Shown here one piece after another: positions 19,167 to 30,660 of a DNA stretch of 64,000 nt (positions within the stretch are counted from its first letter, which is position 1; each line of letters opens with the position of its first letter). The translations under genes were made by a program, and so were the position numbers. The stretch is from Chitinophaga sedimenti. GTDB taxonomy: Bacteria > Bacteroidota > Bacteroidia > Chitinophagales > Chitinophagaceae. The DNA lies in NCBI RefSeq assembly GCF_023156195.1, contig NZ_JAKUKA010000001.1, positions 5,456,001 through 5,520,000 on the forward strand, written 5' to 3'. The notes below the pieces were generated by a model. The model ran no database searches and was not told the origin of the DNA. It saw nothing but the letters and a program-made list of their open reading frames with translations.

Positions 19167-20759
19167 TTATTTGATAAGCTGCTCACTGATTCGGTAGTAA
19201 TCAAAGTCTGCATACCCTCCAGCCGTTTTGGTAGCGTAGTTGAACAAGCCAAAACGGTAACCCATAAAGTGCGGTATCGTGTAAGCCATATTCAACCGTT
19301 CGCCTAATGACTGCCATTTTTTCCGTCCGTACTGTAAAAGAAATTGGCTTTGTCTGCTCGATTTGTAAAATCGCAATCCGCCCGCAGGTACACCAGGTTG
19401 CTGTTCAACGGCACCCGGGCTACTTCTGCGGGACGCCCGGATCCGGCGCTGACCATCACCAGGTAGCGGCCATCAGCTTCGGCTTTAACACCAATCCATC
19501 CGAAGTTTTGCTGTAACAGTAACAGTCCCGCATGATCGCCTTCTTTCATACCCGTTACATCCAGCAATGTACTGGCGGTAGCGGTTGGACCGAACGTGCG
19601 CTGTGTTAAAGTGTTGCGGGCGAGCAGCAGCGAAGTATCTATACGGCTGGTCGTCAGGCGCAGATAGCCTTTACGCGCACTAAGCGACCAGTTGTTGTTA
19701 TCTGGCTGATGGTTCCACTGCCATACCAGCGGCAGCGGTTTGGCGTTCTTTTACGGCTGAATTCGTCGGAGGCCACGACACTGGTATCATACCTTTGCCT
19801 GGCGGCAGGTTTAGGTGATCGGGCACCTTTCCGTTTTCGCCTAATACCGGCCAGTTCTGTTCCCATTGAACGGGAACCAGGTAGGGAATGCGCCCTACCG
19901 CTCCGTAATCACGGAACAAAAAAGAAAACCACTCGCCTTGTGGCGTACTGATTAATCCTCCCTGTGCCACGCCTTTGTCCTGTAAAGCTACACGCCCTTC
20001 CCAGGGGCCGGGCAGTTTAGCGGCACGATGTATAGTTACCGTACGCATGCCTCCTCTCGGCCAGCAAATATTGAAAAGGTAGTACGTATTGTTTATTTTG
20101 AACAACTGCGATCCTTCTGCAGGCAGGCCGACATTGGGTCCGGCAGGAGCGCTGGCATCCTCGATGAGTACCCGTGGAGCGCTCCCTGGAAGGAGTCCGG
20201 ACAAGTTGGGTGCCATCTCGGTGATCATTATTTTGCCGCTTCCGTACACCATGTAAATTTTACCATCGTCGTCGAAAAATAAAGAGTGGTCATGTAGTGC
20301 GGGCTTAAAACTGACCTTTTTCCATGGGCCTTTTTCTATATCCCGAGTTGAATAGATATACGTTTTCCCGGTAGTGCCGGCAAATGTGCTTACATAAAAT
20401 ACGCCGTTGTGATAACGTAGACTGCTGGCCCAGGATCCGCTCCCATAAGCACTTTTGCCTTGTGCTAAATTTAACGCGTCTACATCGTCGAGCACGTCGT
20501 ACGCGTAAGATACCAGCCGCCAGTTGACGAGGTCTTTTGACTGCATGATGGGGACGCCGGGGCTCATGTGCATGGTTGTGCTGCTCATATAATACGTGTC
20601 GCCCACCCGTATCATGGAAATGTCCGGCACATCTGCATAAATGATAGGATTGGTCGCCTTTGCGCTTGGTGCAGGCGTTGGTAATGGGTTTTGCGCCTTG
20701 CCGATAACTCCGCAACAGAGCGTCAGCGCGTAAACAAGGGCTGTCTTTTTAAATGTCAT
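19167..20759 (-). CDS. Glycoside hydrolase family 43 (beta-xylosidase/arabinofuranosidase type), three frame breaks
   Basis: Exported enzyme of about 531 residues that should act on xylose- or arabinose-containing side chains or oligosaccharides. A signal peptide ends near CCGVIGKAQ. The five-bladed GH43 propeller shows the three acidic positions: D in YADVPDISMIRVGDTYY (base), D in HDHSLFFDDDG (pKa modulator) and E in PAEGSQLFKINNTYY (acid). The C-terminal part is a concanavalin-like beta-xylosidase domain (LVWQWNHQPDNNNWSL, then DGKKWQSLG). Frame breaks near 19783 (restores VASDEFSR), 19741 (restores TPKPLPLVWQWNH) and 19318 (A-run). Three added bases give 532 codons. MTFKKTALVYA at 20759 is the chosen start. 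No sus pair adjoins it. Confidence 0.92.
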
Positions 20760-20802
20760 TCCACTTAATTTTTTGTAGCTGTGTGTAGCATTGAATCGAG
20801 AC

Positions 20803-21234
20803 CTATATCGCTTGTATACTGAAATGCAGCAACGGGTAAGGCTTTCCCAATCCATCTACATCCGATCGCCCCACCTGCACAAATCCCATCTTCCGGTAAA
20901 ACCCAACCGCCTGTTCATTCTGCTCATTTACATCCACCTTTTTTATCTGCAGTTCGATCGCGAACTGCGCCAGGAGTGTTCCATACCCTTTGCCCCGCGA
21001 TTCCGCTTCTATAAAAAGCATCTCCGTGGTGTCGCCTGCAATACCCAGTACACCCGCAATGCGATCTTCTCCAATTACATATAAGGTCAGCGATGGCAGT
21101 ACTTCTCCGGGAATGATCGACTTAAAATATTCAAAGTCTGTTTTAGCCAGAAAGTGGTGTGTGGCCAGGACCGATGATTCCCACACGCGCATGATCTCGG
21201 GGTAATCTGCTGTAGTTGCTTTTCGTATAAACAT
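20803..21234 (-). CDS. GNAT family N-acetyltransferase
   Basis: About 143 residues from M at 21234 (MFIRKATTADYPEIM). The GNAT fold is marked by the acetyl-CoA loop SRGKGYGTLLAQ and the C-terminal NEQAVGFYRKMGF. A start 120 bases further upstream is possible but adds residues without homology. It lies upstream of the GH43 gene on the same strand with 43 bases between. Substrate unknown. Confidence 0.9.
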   Translation of the reverse strand: MFIRKATTADYPEIMRVWESSVLATHHFLAKTDFEYFKSIIPGEVLPSLTLYVIGEDRIAGVLGIAGDTTEMLFIEAESRGKGYGTLLAQFAIELQIKKVDVNEQNEQAVGFYRKMGFVQVGRSDVDGLGKPYPLLHFSIQAI

Positions 21235-21636
21235 GTCATTTAAGTTTTCCGCTGCTATCCCAATGTTCATTGGCCGATAAGGATAGGCGGGCGAGCGTGC
21301 TACCGTCCCAAACCATTGATTTCCCCTGAAAGCTGTAGAGAGGAATAGTTTCACGTTAGAAAGTTAGCAAACAAAAATGCCATTTTCCTAAAGTAGCGGG
21401 AAAACTTTCATTTTAAATTGATAAAAAAGTATTGAAGATATGGTAGTATTAGATTTAGTTTTGAAGACGTGTTATCCCGGATAGTGAGCAAATCTAAAAG
21501 ATGCAAATTCCCGTTATCGAAGCCTCAGTAAGCGACTGAACCCTTTTTCCTTCATATTTCTCTGCTGTGAACGGATGTAATAAACATCCGCAATTATTGT
21601 ATTCCACGGTACCATTAAAAGCCTTAATAAAATCAC

Positions 21637-24600
21637 ATGAAAAACACGCTACACAGATTACTCTTTACGGTAATGCTTGCAGCCGCCCCTACGCTGTTAC
21701 TGATGGCGCAGGGCTACAACTGGAGCCAGTTGCGGATTGGCGGTGGTGGCAGAGTTACCAGTATCAAGGCACATCCCAAAGTGCCGAACCTCTTTTTATT
21801 ACTACGGACGTGGGTACCTGTTACCGCTGGAACCATGGCGCACAGCGCTGGGAAGCCTTGCTGGTCGGTACAAAGGTGCCCGTAAACTACTGGACCTGGG
21901 AAGTGTCGCAGATTTGCGGCGACCGGTATTTGATCCGCAGGACGTAACCGGCAACATCCTGTACGCCACCGTGCAAAACGGTGCGGGCAGCGGTCCCGGA
22001 CTGGGCAGCGATACCCGCGGTACGGTGCTTAAGTCTACCGACCGCGGTGAAACCTGGACCGATTGCGGGTTACAGGTTGAAGTAAAGCCTAATAAAGACC
22101 AGGACATTACCGACAGGCTCGCCGTAGATCCGTTAAACAGTAACGTGATCTGGCTCACCACGCGTGCGCACGGCACCTGGCGCAGTACTGCTGCCGGCGC
22201 TCCGGGCAGCTGGTCGCAGGTAGCGGGCATCAATCAAACATTGGGTGGCCGCTTTATTAAGTTTGATATCAGTGCCGGAACGGTTAGCGGCGTTACTAAA
22301 AACATGTTCATCGGCACCACCGGAGGCATGTATCAAAGCACCGACGGCGGCGCCACGTTCACACAGATGGTGGGCGGTCCGACTTCCTTGCTGAGGGCGA
22401 GTATCGCTAAAGATGGCGTTATGTTCGTTACCACGTACAGCGCCACTGCCAATGGTGTTTGGAAATGGAGCGGTGGTAGCTGGTCTACCGTTTCGCCCGA
22501 TCCGGCGCGCATTTACAAATCGGTGATGGTAAACCCCGATAATTCTAATGAGGTAATAGCAGCGTCTTCCGGCAGCTGGTCAGCGGAATTGATGTGGCGC
22601 AGTACTACGGGCGGCAACCTTGGAAGCTGGAGCCTGATGTCGCATACGCGCGACAAAACAGAGGCGCCTCATTCCGAGATGAGCACCGGGGCTGGCAACA
22701 TCGGCTTTTCTATCGATATGATCGCCTTTGATCCTTTTAATGCCGGTCATGTTTGGTTTTCGGATATGATCAATGTAAGCCAGACCACTAACGTATGGGC
22801 GCCAACAGTAGCCTGGAAATTACGCGTGACAGGCCTCGAAGAAATTTTCGTAACAGGGCAGATGGTTGCGCCACGCGTTGGCCGCGCCCTGCTGAATACT
22901 GCCACCGGCGATGTCGGCGGTTTTGATCATACCTCACTGACAGAGCCGCCTGCAAGGGGCATGTCCAGCTACATCGCAACCAGCAGCAGCATTAATATAA
23001 CGGCGGTTGATATACAGGCAAGTGATCCTAATTTCATTGTACGCTTTGGCAGTGATGGCTGGAACGGCCCGCCCATTGGCGCTTACTCCACTAACGGAGG
23101 TGTTAGTTACACGCGCATTACTACTTATCCAACCGCGAATGCGCGTGGTCGTGTGGCCGTTTCCGCAACCAGCAGGAATTTTGTGTGGGCGCCACAGGGC
23201 GGCCCTTCCTATTGGTCTAACACGCTTGGCGCTACCTGGACGGTTTGTAACGGTCTGCCAGGCGGCATTGTGCCGGCCGGCGATATTTATTCGATTTATG
23301 CGGGACAGGTGCCCATTGCGGCAGACCGGGTAAGCGGTAATATTTTTATGCTTATTCCCGCGGTACCATTTATGTGAGCAGGACACCGGCCGCAACTTCT
23401 CTGCCCGTGCGAGCAATTTGCCCGACGATGCCGGTGTAGCATCTTACGCTCACCTCGAAGCAACACCGGGTATTTCCGGAGATATATGGTTCTCGCATAG
23501 CGGTGGTTTGTTCCATTCGGTAGATACCGGCCGAACGTTCGTGCGTGTGGCCGCTGCGCAAATCCCCAACCCTAAATGGCTGACGGTAGGTCGCAGCGAC
23601 ACTACTGCGGGTTCGCATCCCGTATTGTTCGTACACAACTCCAATAGTGTAGTAAACGGCAATACCTTTGCAATCCATCGCTCGGACGATAACGGTGTTA
23701 GCTGGACAGAAATTCTGCAACGAGTGCCCGGCGTGGTGTTGAATATGTGTGCCGATCAGCAGGGGCGCGTGTTTTTCGGTACATATGGTAACGGTCTGTT
23801 TGTGGGCGTACCCACAGCCGGCCCGGTAACGGGCGTCAGCATTAATCCACCTGCAGATACGTTGGTGGAAACCGATTCTGTTAGGTTGGCGGTAACATTA
23901 AGCCCGCTATATCCCGATAACCGTAACTACAGCTTCAGTTCTACTAACCCTTCGGTAGCCAGCGTAGATGCAAACGGCTGGGTAAAAGCATTGTCGGCCG
24001 GCACGGCGGGCATTGTGGTAACTACCCAGGATGGCGGTTTAAAAGATACCACGCTGATTACGGTAACGCCCTTCGTGCACATCACCAGCGTAACATTGGA
24101 TACCGCCGTATACATGGGCCTGGGTAATACAACAAACCTTGTTGCGAAAATACTACCGGTGGATGCGACCAATAAAAAAATAAACTGGTCTTCTTCCGAC
24201 AGCTCCCGGGTGAAAGTGAGCGCAGGCGGTATTATCACCGCGTTAAAACTGGGACAGGCGACCATCACCGCTACTTCGGCAGATGGCGGACTGAGTGCTG
24301 CCATCACGATCTATGTTAACACCATCTCCGCTGCGATCAATATGGGCGACACCGCGGTAGTCGCCAACTTCCGCCGTGATCCGCGTCCGTTCTCCGGAAC
24401 TGGAACGGCCGGACAACCAACGCGATTAACAGAACGGGGCTTACCAATCCGGCGCCGGAGGCGGTCTATAAATCAGCGCTCTTCGGTATGGATAACGGCT
24501 CGGTGTATAACCTGTCCGGGCTGGTGCCGGGCGGCACTTATACCGTGCGTTTGCACTTTGCTGAAATCGACGCCAACGTTGGTAACGGTGGCAGACGTTT

Positions 24601-27000
24601 TAACGTGTATGTAAACAATGCGAAGAAGATCGATTTGTTCGATGTATTTGCCGCGGCCGGTAACGCACGGTACAAGGCGGTAATCCGCGAATACCAGGTA
24701 AATGCAGGTAATACAGGTGTTATCAGCGTGAAGTTGGAGCCTTACACCGGCAGCTCGATGATCAATGGTATTGAGATCGTGATGAACACGGTGGACAGTG
24801 TAACCCTCGCTGGCACCACTGCATCCGTAGGAGTGAACGATACTGTGCGCCTTGTGCCAACAGTATGGCCGGCCATCGCCAGTAACAAAGGCGTTACCTG
24901 GACTACCTCGAACGCCGCTGTGGCCACTGTTTCCCCGACCGGTCTCGTAACCGGAACAGGGGTGGGCAATACTTACATTTACGTAATCACCAACGAAAGT
25001 CAGAGGCGCGACTCGGTGCTGGTTACCGCCGATAGCATCCTGGTAGACAGCGTACGCCTGTCCGCCAGCAAAGACACGGTCGGTATCCGCAACACGCGTC
25101 AGCTTACCGCAACAGTGTTCCCCGCGAATGCTTCCGATAAAACAGTGATTTGGGCTTCTGCTGATACGAACATCGTGAAAGTTAGTACCAGTGGGCTGCT
25201 TACAGGTGTAAGCGCCGGTACGGTGAACGTGACGGCTACTACCCGACAGGGCAGTAAAGTGGCCACTACCAGCGTGCTGTCGGTCTTAGTGCCAGTCACC
25301 CAGGTTAATTTAAGTAAATCGGCATTGTCCATCGGTATGGGCGATTCTACGGTGATCACGGCGACAGTAGCTCCTTCCAATGCGAGCAATACATTGGTCA
25401 CCTGGACGTCGTCCAATACAGGCATTGTTACCGTGAGCGCCACCGGTAAAGTATTTCCGGTTGCACCCGGCACGGCCAACATTACCGTAACCGCGCAGGA
25501 TGGTCAGGGCGCCAGTAAAGTGCTGCCTGTTACCGTAATGCCGCTCTACACCTGCGGCGCTATTACTAACGGCGGCTTCGAAAGTGGTTTGTTGAACTGG
25601 GCGCGTACCGGTAACTCTTATATCACGGAAACAGCGGCAGACGTACACGGCGGTACGAGGGCGCTCGTGATCAACGGCGATGGTGCGGCGCATAATTACA
25701 ATGCACCGCTGCTCGTACCGGCCAACCGTAAAATCACGGTAAGCTTCTGGGCAAAGACCGGTGGTTCCAATCCATATTGGGCAGGCGCCGGTTTCGATAT
25801 CCTCGATTCGCTCGGTAATAAAATAGGCAATGCAGCGGTAACTATCCCCGTTGCCACGTCAACGTACACACGCTTTACGATCACCGCCAATACCCCGGCT
25901 AACGCGAAATCGCTCGGGTTATGGGTGTCGAAGGCCGGCCCGCAAACGGGGCTGCTGTTCCTCGATGATTTCTGTGCAACAGTAGATGCTACTTCCATTA
26001 CCCTGAATGCAGATAGCGTAAAACTGGCTATCGGCGGCACGCGCAAGCTCTCCGCCGTTGCATTGCCCGCGAATGCTACGTACCCCGGTGTGATCTGGAA
26101 TTCTTCTAACACCGGCGTGGCCACCGTAGATACGGCCGGCCTTATCACCGGTGTCGGACAAGGTACCGCGTTTATCATCGCCACATCGGCAGACGGACTG
26201 GTGAAAGACACTGCCTTTACCGAAGTGCTGCACCGCTTTATCGGCGTGAATTGCGGCGATACCACCGTAGGCCCTTTCCTGGCGGACCATTCATATACCG
26301 GCGGCAGCGTGAATGCACCTTACCCGGTTACTTCGTTTAATACGAATTATCCTTATGCAGGACCGGCGGCGCTGTATCCGAAGCGTCGCTATGGCAACTG
26401 TTCCTACAACTTTACCGGGCTTACGGCCGGCGCATCTTATACCGTAAGATTGCACTTTACGGAACCTTACTGGACGCAGGCCGGTAAACGTACGTTCAGT
26501 GTAAAAGCCAATGGTACATTCGTTATTACCAATCTCGATATCTACGCTGCTGTTGGACAGTACAATGTGTTGGTACGTGATGTACCAGCTACTGCGGATA
26601 CAGCCGGCAAGTTGAAGCTGGAGTTCATAACGGTAATAGATAATGCCGCTGTAGCCGCAATCGAGATACTGGGCTACAATGAAAGTCTGCTCATGAGCAA
26701 TGGCCTGAGTATGGCTCCCAAACGGGAAGAACCGCTGTTGTCGGGCGTGTTGGTTGTGACGCCGAATCCCGTTTCCGGCAATATCCGCTTCCTGCTGAAA
26801 GGCCGGAGGCTGATAATGAACAACTACAGGTAACAGTAATCGACCTGCAGGGCAGGGAGGCTTACCGCAGCCGTATCACATCTTCCAAAGCCCCCGCCCA
26901 GCATGAGTTGCTGACTGGCGGCCGGTTAAAGAAGGGGGTGTACATCTTGCAGGTACAGGGTAAAAATTTCAGGAAAACGACCAGGGTGGTAATCCTCTAA
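21637..27000 (+). CDS. Secreted GH74-type xyloglucanase-like protein with Ig-like and malectin domains and T9SS sorting signal (six missing bases)
   Basis: Giant exported protein, about 1789 residues when repaired. Signal peptide to LLLMAQG, then a GH74-type sialidase-fold propeller of about 730 residues: IGGGGRVTSIKAHPK, TTDVGTCYRW, several DRGETW / DGGATF / NGGVSY turn motifs. After it come Big_2 Ig-like repeats (SVTL/ITALKLGQATITA, KTVIWASADTN), a malectin-like domain (TVRLHFAEID), three more Ig-like repeats, a jelly-roll CBM-like domain (NGGFESGLLNWARTGNSY), another Ig-like repeat, a second malectin-like domain (TVRLHFTEPYW) and a C-terminal type IX secretion sorting domain (KKGVYILQVQGKNFRKTTRV). 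Probable target: xyloglucan or related beta-glucans. Breaks at 21797, 21923, 23350, 23381, 24394-24412 and 26803. Confidence 0.9.
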
Positions 27001-27013
27001 CGCCACTTCCTAT

Positions 27014-27050
27014 AAAAGCCGGGAGAGCGCATGCTTTCCCGGCTTTTTCT
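27014..27050 (+). terminator. Terminator of the GH74 gene
   Basis: AAAAGCCGGGA (27014-27024) / TCCCGGCTTTT (27037-27047), followed by T. Confidence 0.85.
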
Positions 27051-27235
27051 TTTAGGTAGACGCCCCGATACAATCCTTTATTGTTGCGATTTCTGGTATT
27101 ATAATGCCCGCGGAGCGTATGCGTCCCTGATATCGATTTGCAGCAGCTACATCTAAATCTGGATAAAGAAGGAGTAAAGATTTGAAGCCCGCACCGCCAG
27201 TTACCGGGCATCTAAATAAATTTATTTTCAGTTGA

Positions 27236-27266
27236 AAGGCCGTCTCCGGGGGGACGGCCTTTTTTA
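27236..27266 (+). terminator. Terminator-like hairpin in the TonB receptor leader region
   Basis: AAGGCCGTC (27236-27244) / GACGGCCTT (27253-27261), then TTTTT. It lies 170 bases before the TonB receptor start, too far from the GH74 gene to be its main terminator. Confidence 0.65.
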
Positions 27267-27317
27267 TTTATTAGTCTATAAAAATAGTAGGCTTTTAGAA
27301 TTATTCAATTTATATTT

Positions 27318-27382
27318 GTCTACAGATTCGGTAGACTAAAGAGGCGGCCGGCAGTAATATCTCCTGAAACACTGTCAGGAGG
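27318..27382 (+). promoter_or_regulatory. Hairpins in the 5' leader of the TonB receptor gene
   Basis: A perfect inverted repeat GTCTAC (27318-27323) / GTAGAC (27331-27336) is followed by a nested structure in which CTCCTG (27361-27366) pairs with CAGGAG and GCGGCC (about 27344-27349) can pair with GGCCGC just after. The first is a possible protein-binding site, the second an RNA fold 57 bases before the ATG. Confidence 0.45.
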
Positions 27383-27438
27383 CCGCTTGACCGTGCAGCC
27401 CGGGATTAACCTTAATCAATAAAAAAACTCAATTAACT

Positions 27439-30000
27439 ATGCGAACATCATTGCTAACTGTTTTGCTTTTCCTGTTAACCCTTGGAGGCGCAGTAGCGCA
27501 ACAAACTATTAAAGGTATTGTGAAAGATAATAAAGGTGCAATTGTATCGGGTGCTACCATTTTGCTGCAAGGCTCTACCAACCACGCTATCAGCGATGAG
27601 GGAGGGGAGTTTACGATCGTTACCTACAAGCCTTTTCCGGTAACACTCCGTGTTAGTTACATCGGATATAAAACGCAGGAGGTTCCGGTGACGGCTGTTC
27701 CGGTTGCTCCTGTTCCCATTACACTGCAGCCCGACGATGCACTGTCTGAAGTGGTGATTACTTCGCGCCGCCGTACAGAAACCGCGCAAGATGTGCCTAT
27801 TCCTATTTCGGTGATAGGTGGCGCACAGGTGCAGGATGCGGGCGCATTTAACGTGAATCGCCTGAAAGAACTGATTCCCACTGTACAATTATATTCTTCC
27901 AATCCGCGTAACACTACGCTCAACGTGCGTGGCGTGGGGTCTACGTTCGGTCTTACCAATGATGGTATTGATCCTGGTGTAGGGTTTTATGTGGATGGTG
28001 TATATTTTGCCCGTCCGGCAGCAACTACACTTGATTTTATTGATATTGAGCAGATAGAAGTGTTGCGTGGGCCGCAGGGCACCCTGTTCGGCAAAAACAC
28101 CACGGCCGGCGCTTTCAATATCACTACTGCGAAACCTTCGTTTAAACCGGGCGCCAGCTTCGAAGCCAGTTATGGCAACTATGGCTACATCCAGGCGAAG
28201 GCCGCGGTAACCGGTCCCCTTACGAAAAAACTTGCCGGCCGTATTTCGTTTTCCGGCACCCAGCGCGATGGGCTGATCGATAACGTGGCTACCGGCCGAA
28301 AAGTGAATGATATCAATAATCTTGGCGCCCGTGCACAATTGTTGTACGCCATTAACGATAATATAAAAATCACCCTCACTGGCGATGCCACGCAGCAACG
28401 TCCGGATGGTTACGCACAGGTGGTTGCCGGTGTGGTAACTACGCAGCGCGCAGCTTACAGGCAGTTCAACGCGATTATCGCAGATCTGAATTACCAGTTG
28501 CCAAGCCTTAACGCTTTTGATCGTAAAATTGATCACAATACCACACGGAAGTCGGGTAATGACCTCGGTGGCGTTTCATTGAACCTGGATGCGAAAGTGG
28601 GCAAAGGCACCCTGACCTCCACCACCGCCTGGCGCTACTGGAACTGGGATCCCTCCAACGACCGCGACTTCACCGGTTTGTCTGTACTGCAATTATCGCA
28701 GGCCACTTCTAAACACAAACAGTGGACGCAGGAAGTGCGTTACGCAGGCGACCTCACCCGCAGTCTGAGCGCGGTGGTAGGCGTGTTCGGCATTTGGCAG
28801 GACCTGGTGACGGACCCTTATCATGTGGAAGAATCCGGCAGCGCGCAGTGGCGCTTTTCCCAGAGCTCCACGAGCGAGCTTTGGAAAACGCCGGGGCTGT
28901 TCGACGGTTATGGCATCAGGACTAATTCAAGGCTGAAAACCTTTGGCGGCGCGGTGTTTGGTCAGCTCGACTGGGCTATTATCCCGCAACTGCACGTGTT
29001 GCCGGGTTTACGCTATAACTATGACCGCAAGAAAGTGGACTACGATCGTAAAACATACGGCGGACTGCAAACTACCGATCCGGCTTTGATCGCATTGAAA
29101 AATGCGGTATATACCGATCAGGCGTTTAATGCGGATGTGGATGAAAGCAATGTGTCCGGACAAATCACCGTGTCTTATCGCCCGAATCATAAAATCAATG
29201 GTTTTGCTACTTTCTCTACCAGCTATAAACCAGTGGGCGTAAACCTTGGTGGTCTGCCTACTACAGGTGGTAAAGTAATGATCGAGCTGGCGAAGATCAA
29301 ACCGGAATATGTAACGCATTATGAAGTGGGAGTTAAATCCTCACCGGCTAAAAACGCTACGGTGAACGTGGTGTATCATCATACCGACATCAAAGATTAC
29401 CAAACGAACGTACAAACCGCTGAAGTGGGTGTGAACCGCGGTTATCTTGCAAATGCGGAAAAGGTACGTGTACAGGGCGTAGAGCTGGATGCGAACTGGA
29501 AACCCAGCCGTTTTGTATCGCTGTACGGCGCGCTGGCTTTTACAGAAGGCAAATATGTAACGTTCAAAAACGCACCGGTGCCTTTGGAAGAAACGGGCGG
29601 AGCAAGTGCGTTTAAAGATATTTCCGGTGGCGATTTGCCCGGTATTTCCAAATGGGCGGGTTCTTTTGGTGGCGAAGTGACCACGAATAAAGGGAACTTT
29701 CTCGGTCACCGTGCTAATTTCTTTTTTGCTTTGGAGGGATATTACCGCTCTGATTTTTCATCAAGCCCATCTCCTTCCAAATACCTTAACATTGATGGCT
29801 ATACATTGCTGAATGCGAGACTGGGCTTCCGTACCGCGGAAGGACTTTCGGCCTTTGTCTGGGCGCGCAACCTGTTTAATAAAGATTACTTTGAACAATT
29901 ACTGCCTGCGGCCGGTAATGCCGGTCATTATGCAGGCGTAATCGGCGACCCGCGCACAATTGGCGTTACCTTGCGCTATGTGCTGAAGTCGCAGGACTAA
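27439..30000 (+). CDS. TonB-dependent receptor with carboxypeptidase-like N-terminal domain
   Basis: Outer-membrane beta-barrel importer of 853 residues; frame intact over 2.5 kb. Signal peptide to GGAVAQ, then a CarboxypepD_reg-like domain (KGIVKDNKGAIVSGATI), the plug (SEVVITSRRRTETAQDVPI ... VLRGPQGTLFGKNTTAG) and a barrel that ends with an aromatic-containing strand (GVTLRYVLKSQD). The plug resembles iron-siderophore/pesticin-type receptors (FyuA/FecA-like wording RRRTETAQDVP), not SusC: it lacks the SusC signature and no SusD follows. The substrate cannot be told. Transcribed alone between two terminators. Confidence 0.92.
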   Translation: MRTSLLTVLLFLLTLGGAVAQQTIKGIVKDNKGAIVSGATILLQGSTNHAISDEGGEFTIVTYKPFPVTLRVSYIGYKTQEVPVTAVPVAPVPITLQPDDALSEVVITSRRRTETAQDVPIPISVIGGAQVQDAGAFNVNRLKELIPTVQLYSSNPRNTTLNVRGVGSTFGLTNDGIDPGVGFYVDGVYFARPAATTLDFIDIEQIEVLRGPQGTLFGKNTTAGAFNITTAKPSFKPGASFEASYGNYGYIQAKAAVTGPLTKKLAGRISFSGTQRDGLIDNVATGRKVNDINNLGARAQLLYAINDNIKITLTGDATQQRPDGYAQVVAGVVTTQRAAYRQFNAIIADLNYQLPSLNAFDRKIDHNTTRKSGNDLGGVSLNLDAKVGKGTLTSTTAWRYWNWDPSNDRDFTGLSVLQLSQATSKHKQWTQEVRYAGDLTRSLSAVVGVFGIWQDLVTDPYHVEESGSAQWRFSQSSTSELWKTPGLFDGYGIRTNSRLKTFGGAVFGQLDWAIIPQLHVLPGLRYNYDRKKVDYDRKTYGGLQTTDPALIALKNAVYTDQAFNADVDESNVSGQITVSYRPNHKINGFATFSTSYKPVGVNLGGLPTTGGKVMIELAKIKPEYVTHYEVGVKSSPAKNATVNVVYHHTDIKDYQTNVQTAEVGVNRGYLANAEKVRVQGVELDANWKPSRFVSLYGALAFTEGKYVTFKNAPVPLEETGGASAFKDISGGDLPGISKWAGSFGGEVTTNKGNFLGHRANFFFALEGYYRSDFSSSPSPSKYLNIDGYTLLNARLGFRTAEGLSAFVWARNLFNKDYFEQLLPAAGNAGHYAGVIGDPRTIGVTLRYVLKSQD

Positions 30001-30028
30001 CGACGGCTGCTGAATAATGACCCTATAA

Positions 30029-30068
30029 AAAATAAAAAGCCCCGCACTGCGAGGCTTTTTATTTTTCG
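30029..30068 (+). terminator. TonB receptor terminator
   Basis: AAAAAGCC... pairs with ...GGCTTTTT around a ten-base loop (about 30034-30060), then ATTTTT. Confidence 0.8.
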
Positions 30069-30141
30069 TATATTTAAATCTCCCCTCCAATTTTCCTGAA
30101 GCAAGTTGATCTCCAGTAGCGCTGTTTAAACAATCACCGCT

Positions 30142-30462
30142 ATGGATAACCTGCATGAGCTGGAGCAGTCTGCTTACGACCTCCTCGGCAAATTATGGGA
30201 CAATCTCGTGGAGAAACACGGCGAGGAGTCCCACGTACCAACATCTGAAAAGAACGCGATTACCCGCGCTTACACTGAGTTGCAGCAAGCCGCCGGCGAA
30301 GGGGCTGGTGCGGTACAGGCATTTCTTCATCAGTGGCAGCCACGCCTCAATGAGCATGCGGCGGCGGAGCCACATGCATCTAAAAAACAAAAACGAAACG
30401 ATGTGCTGGATCGTATTAAGGGGCGCCTGGATACGATTATCCGGCCGAAGGACGATCACTGA
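30142..30462 (+). CDS. Hypothetical small helical protein
   Basis: 106 residues, hydrophilic, mostly helical (starts MDNLHELEQSAYDLL), with a basic stretch SKKQKRNDVLDRIKGRL near the end. No signal peptide or membrane helix and no family that I recognise. It lies alone, 140 bases after the TonB receptor. The 140 bases after its stop contain nothing I can assign. Confidence 0.6.
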   Translation: MDNLHELEQSAYDLLGKLWDNLVEKHGEESHVPTSEKNAITRAYTELQQAAGEGAGAVQAFLHQWQPRLNEHAAAEPHASKKQKRNDVLDRIKGRLDTIIRPKDDH

Positions 30463-30602
30463 TCTGCCTTTTCGCGGAACTGTACGCGCTGATCGGGCAA
30501 CTGTCTTGGCGTTCACAGTATCGCCGTCTTCTTTGGCCGATGCGGCGATCCATCCGCAAGCAGCAGGGGAGTGGCTAATGGATCAGAAGTATAAATCAAC
30601 CT

Positions 30603-30629
30603 CAAAAGCCTCCACAGGTGTGGAGGCTT
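30603..30629 (-). terminator. Terminator of the response regulator gene
   Basis: Perfect ten-base stem AAGCCTCCAC (30606-30615) / GTGGAGGCTT (30620-30629), tetraloop; on the minus strand it is followed by TTTT. Confidence 0.75.
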
Positions 30630-30660
30630 CAATAGTTAGGGATAAGAGGTATAAAAAATC

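Larger units (their letters stand above)
27001..27438. other. Intergenic region with terminators and structured leader
   Basis: Holds two T-run hairpins (27014-27050 and 27236-27266) and the leader structures before the TonB receptor (27318-27382). I see no gene between 27050 and 27236. Confidence 0.6.

Noticed and set aside
30463..30602. Possible extra short gene after the 106-residue protein
   Set aside because: A frame reading FAELYALIGQLSWRSQ is open but has no start codon of its own, no homology that I recognise and no support from neighbours.
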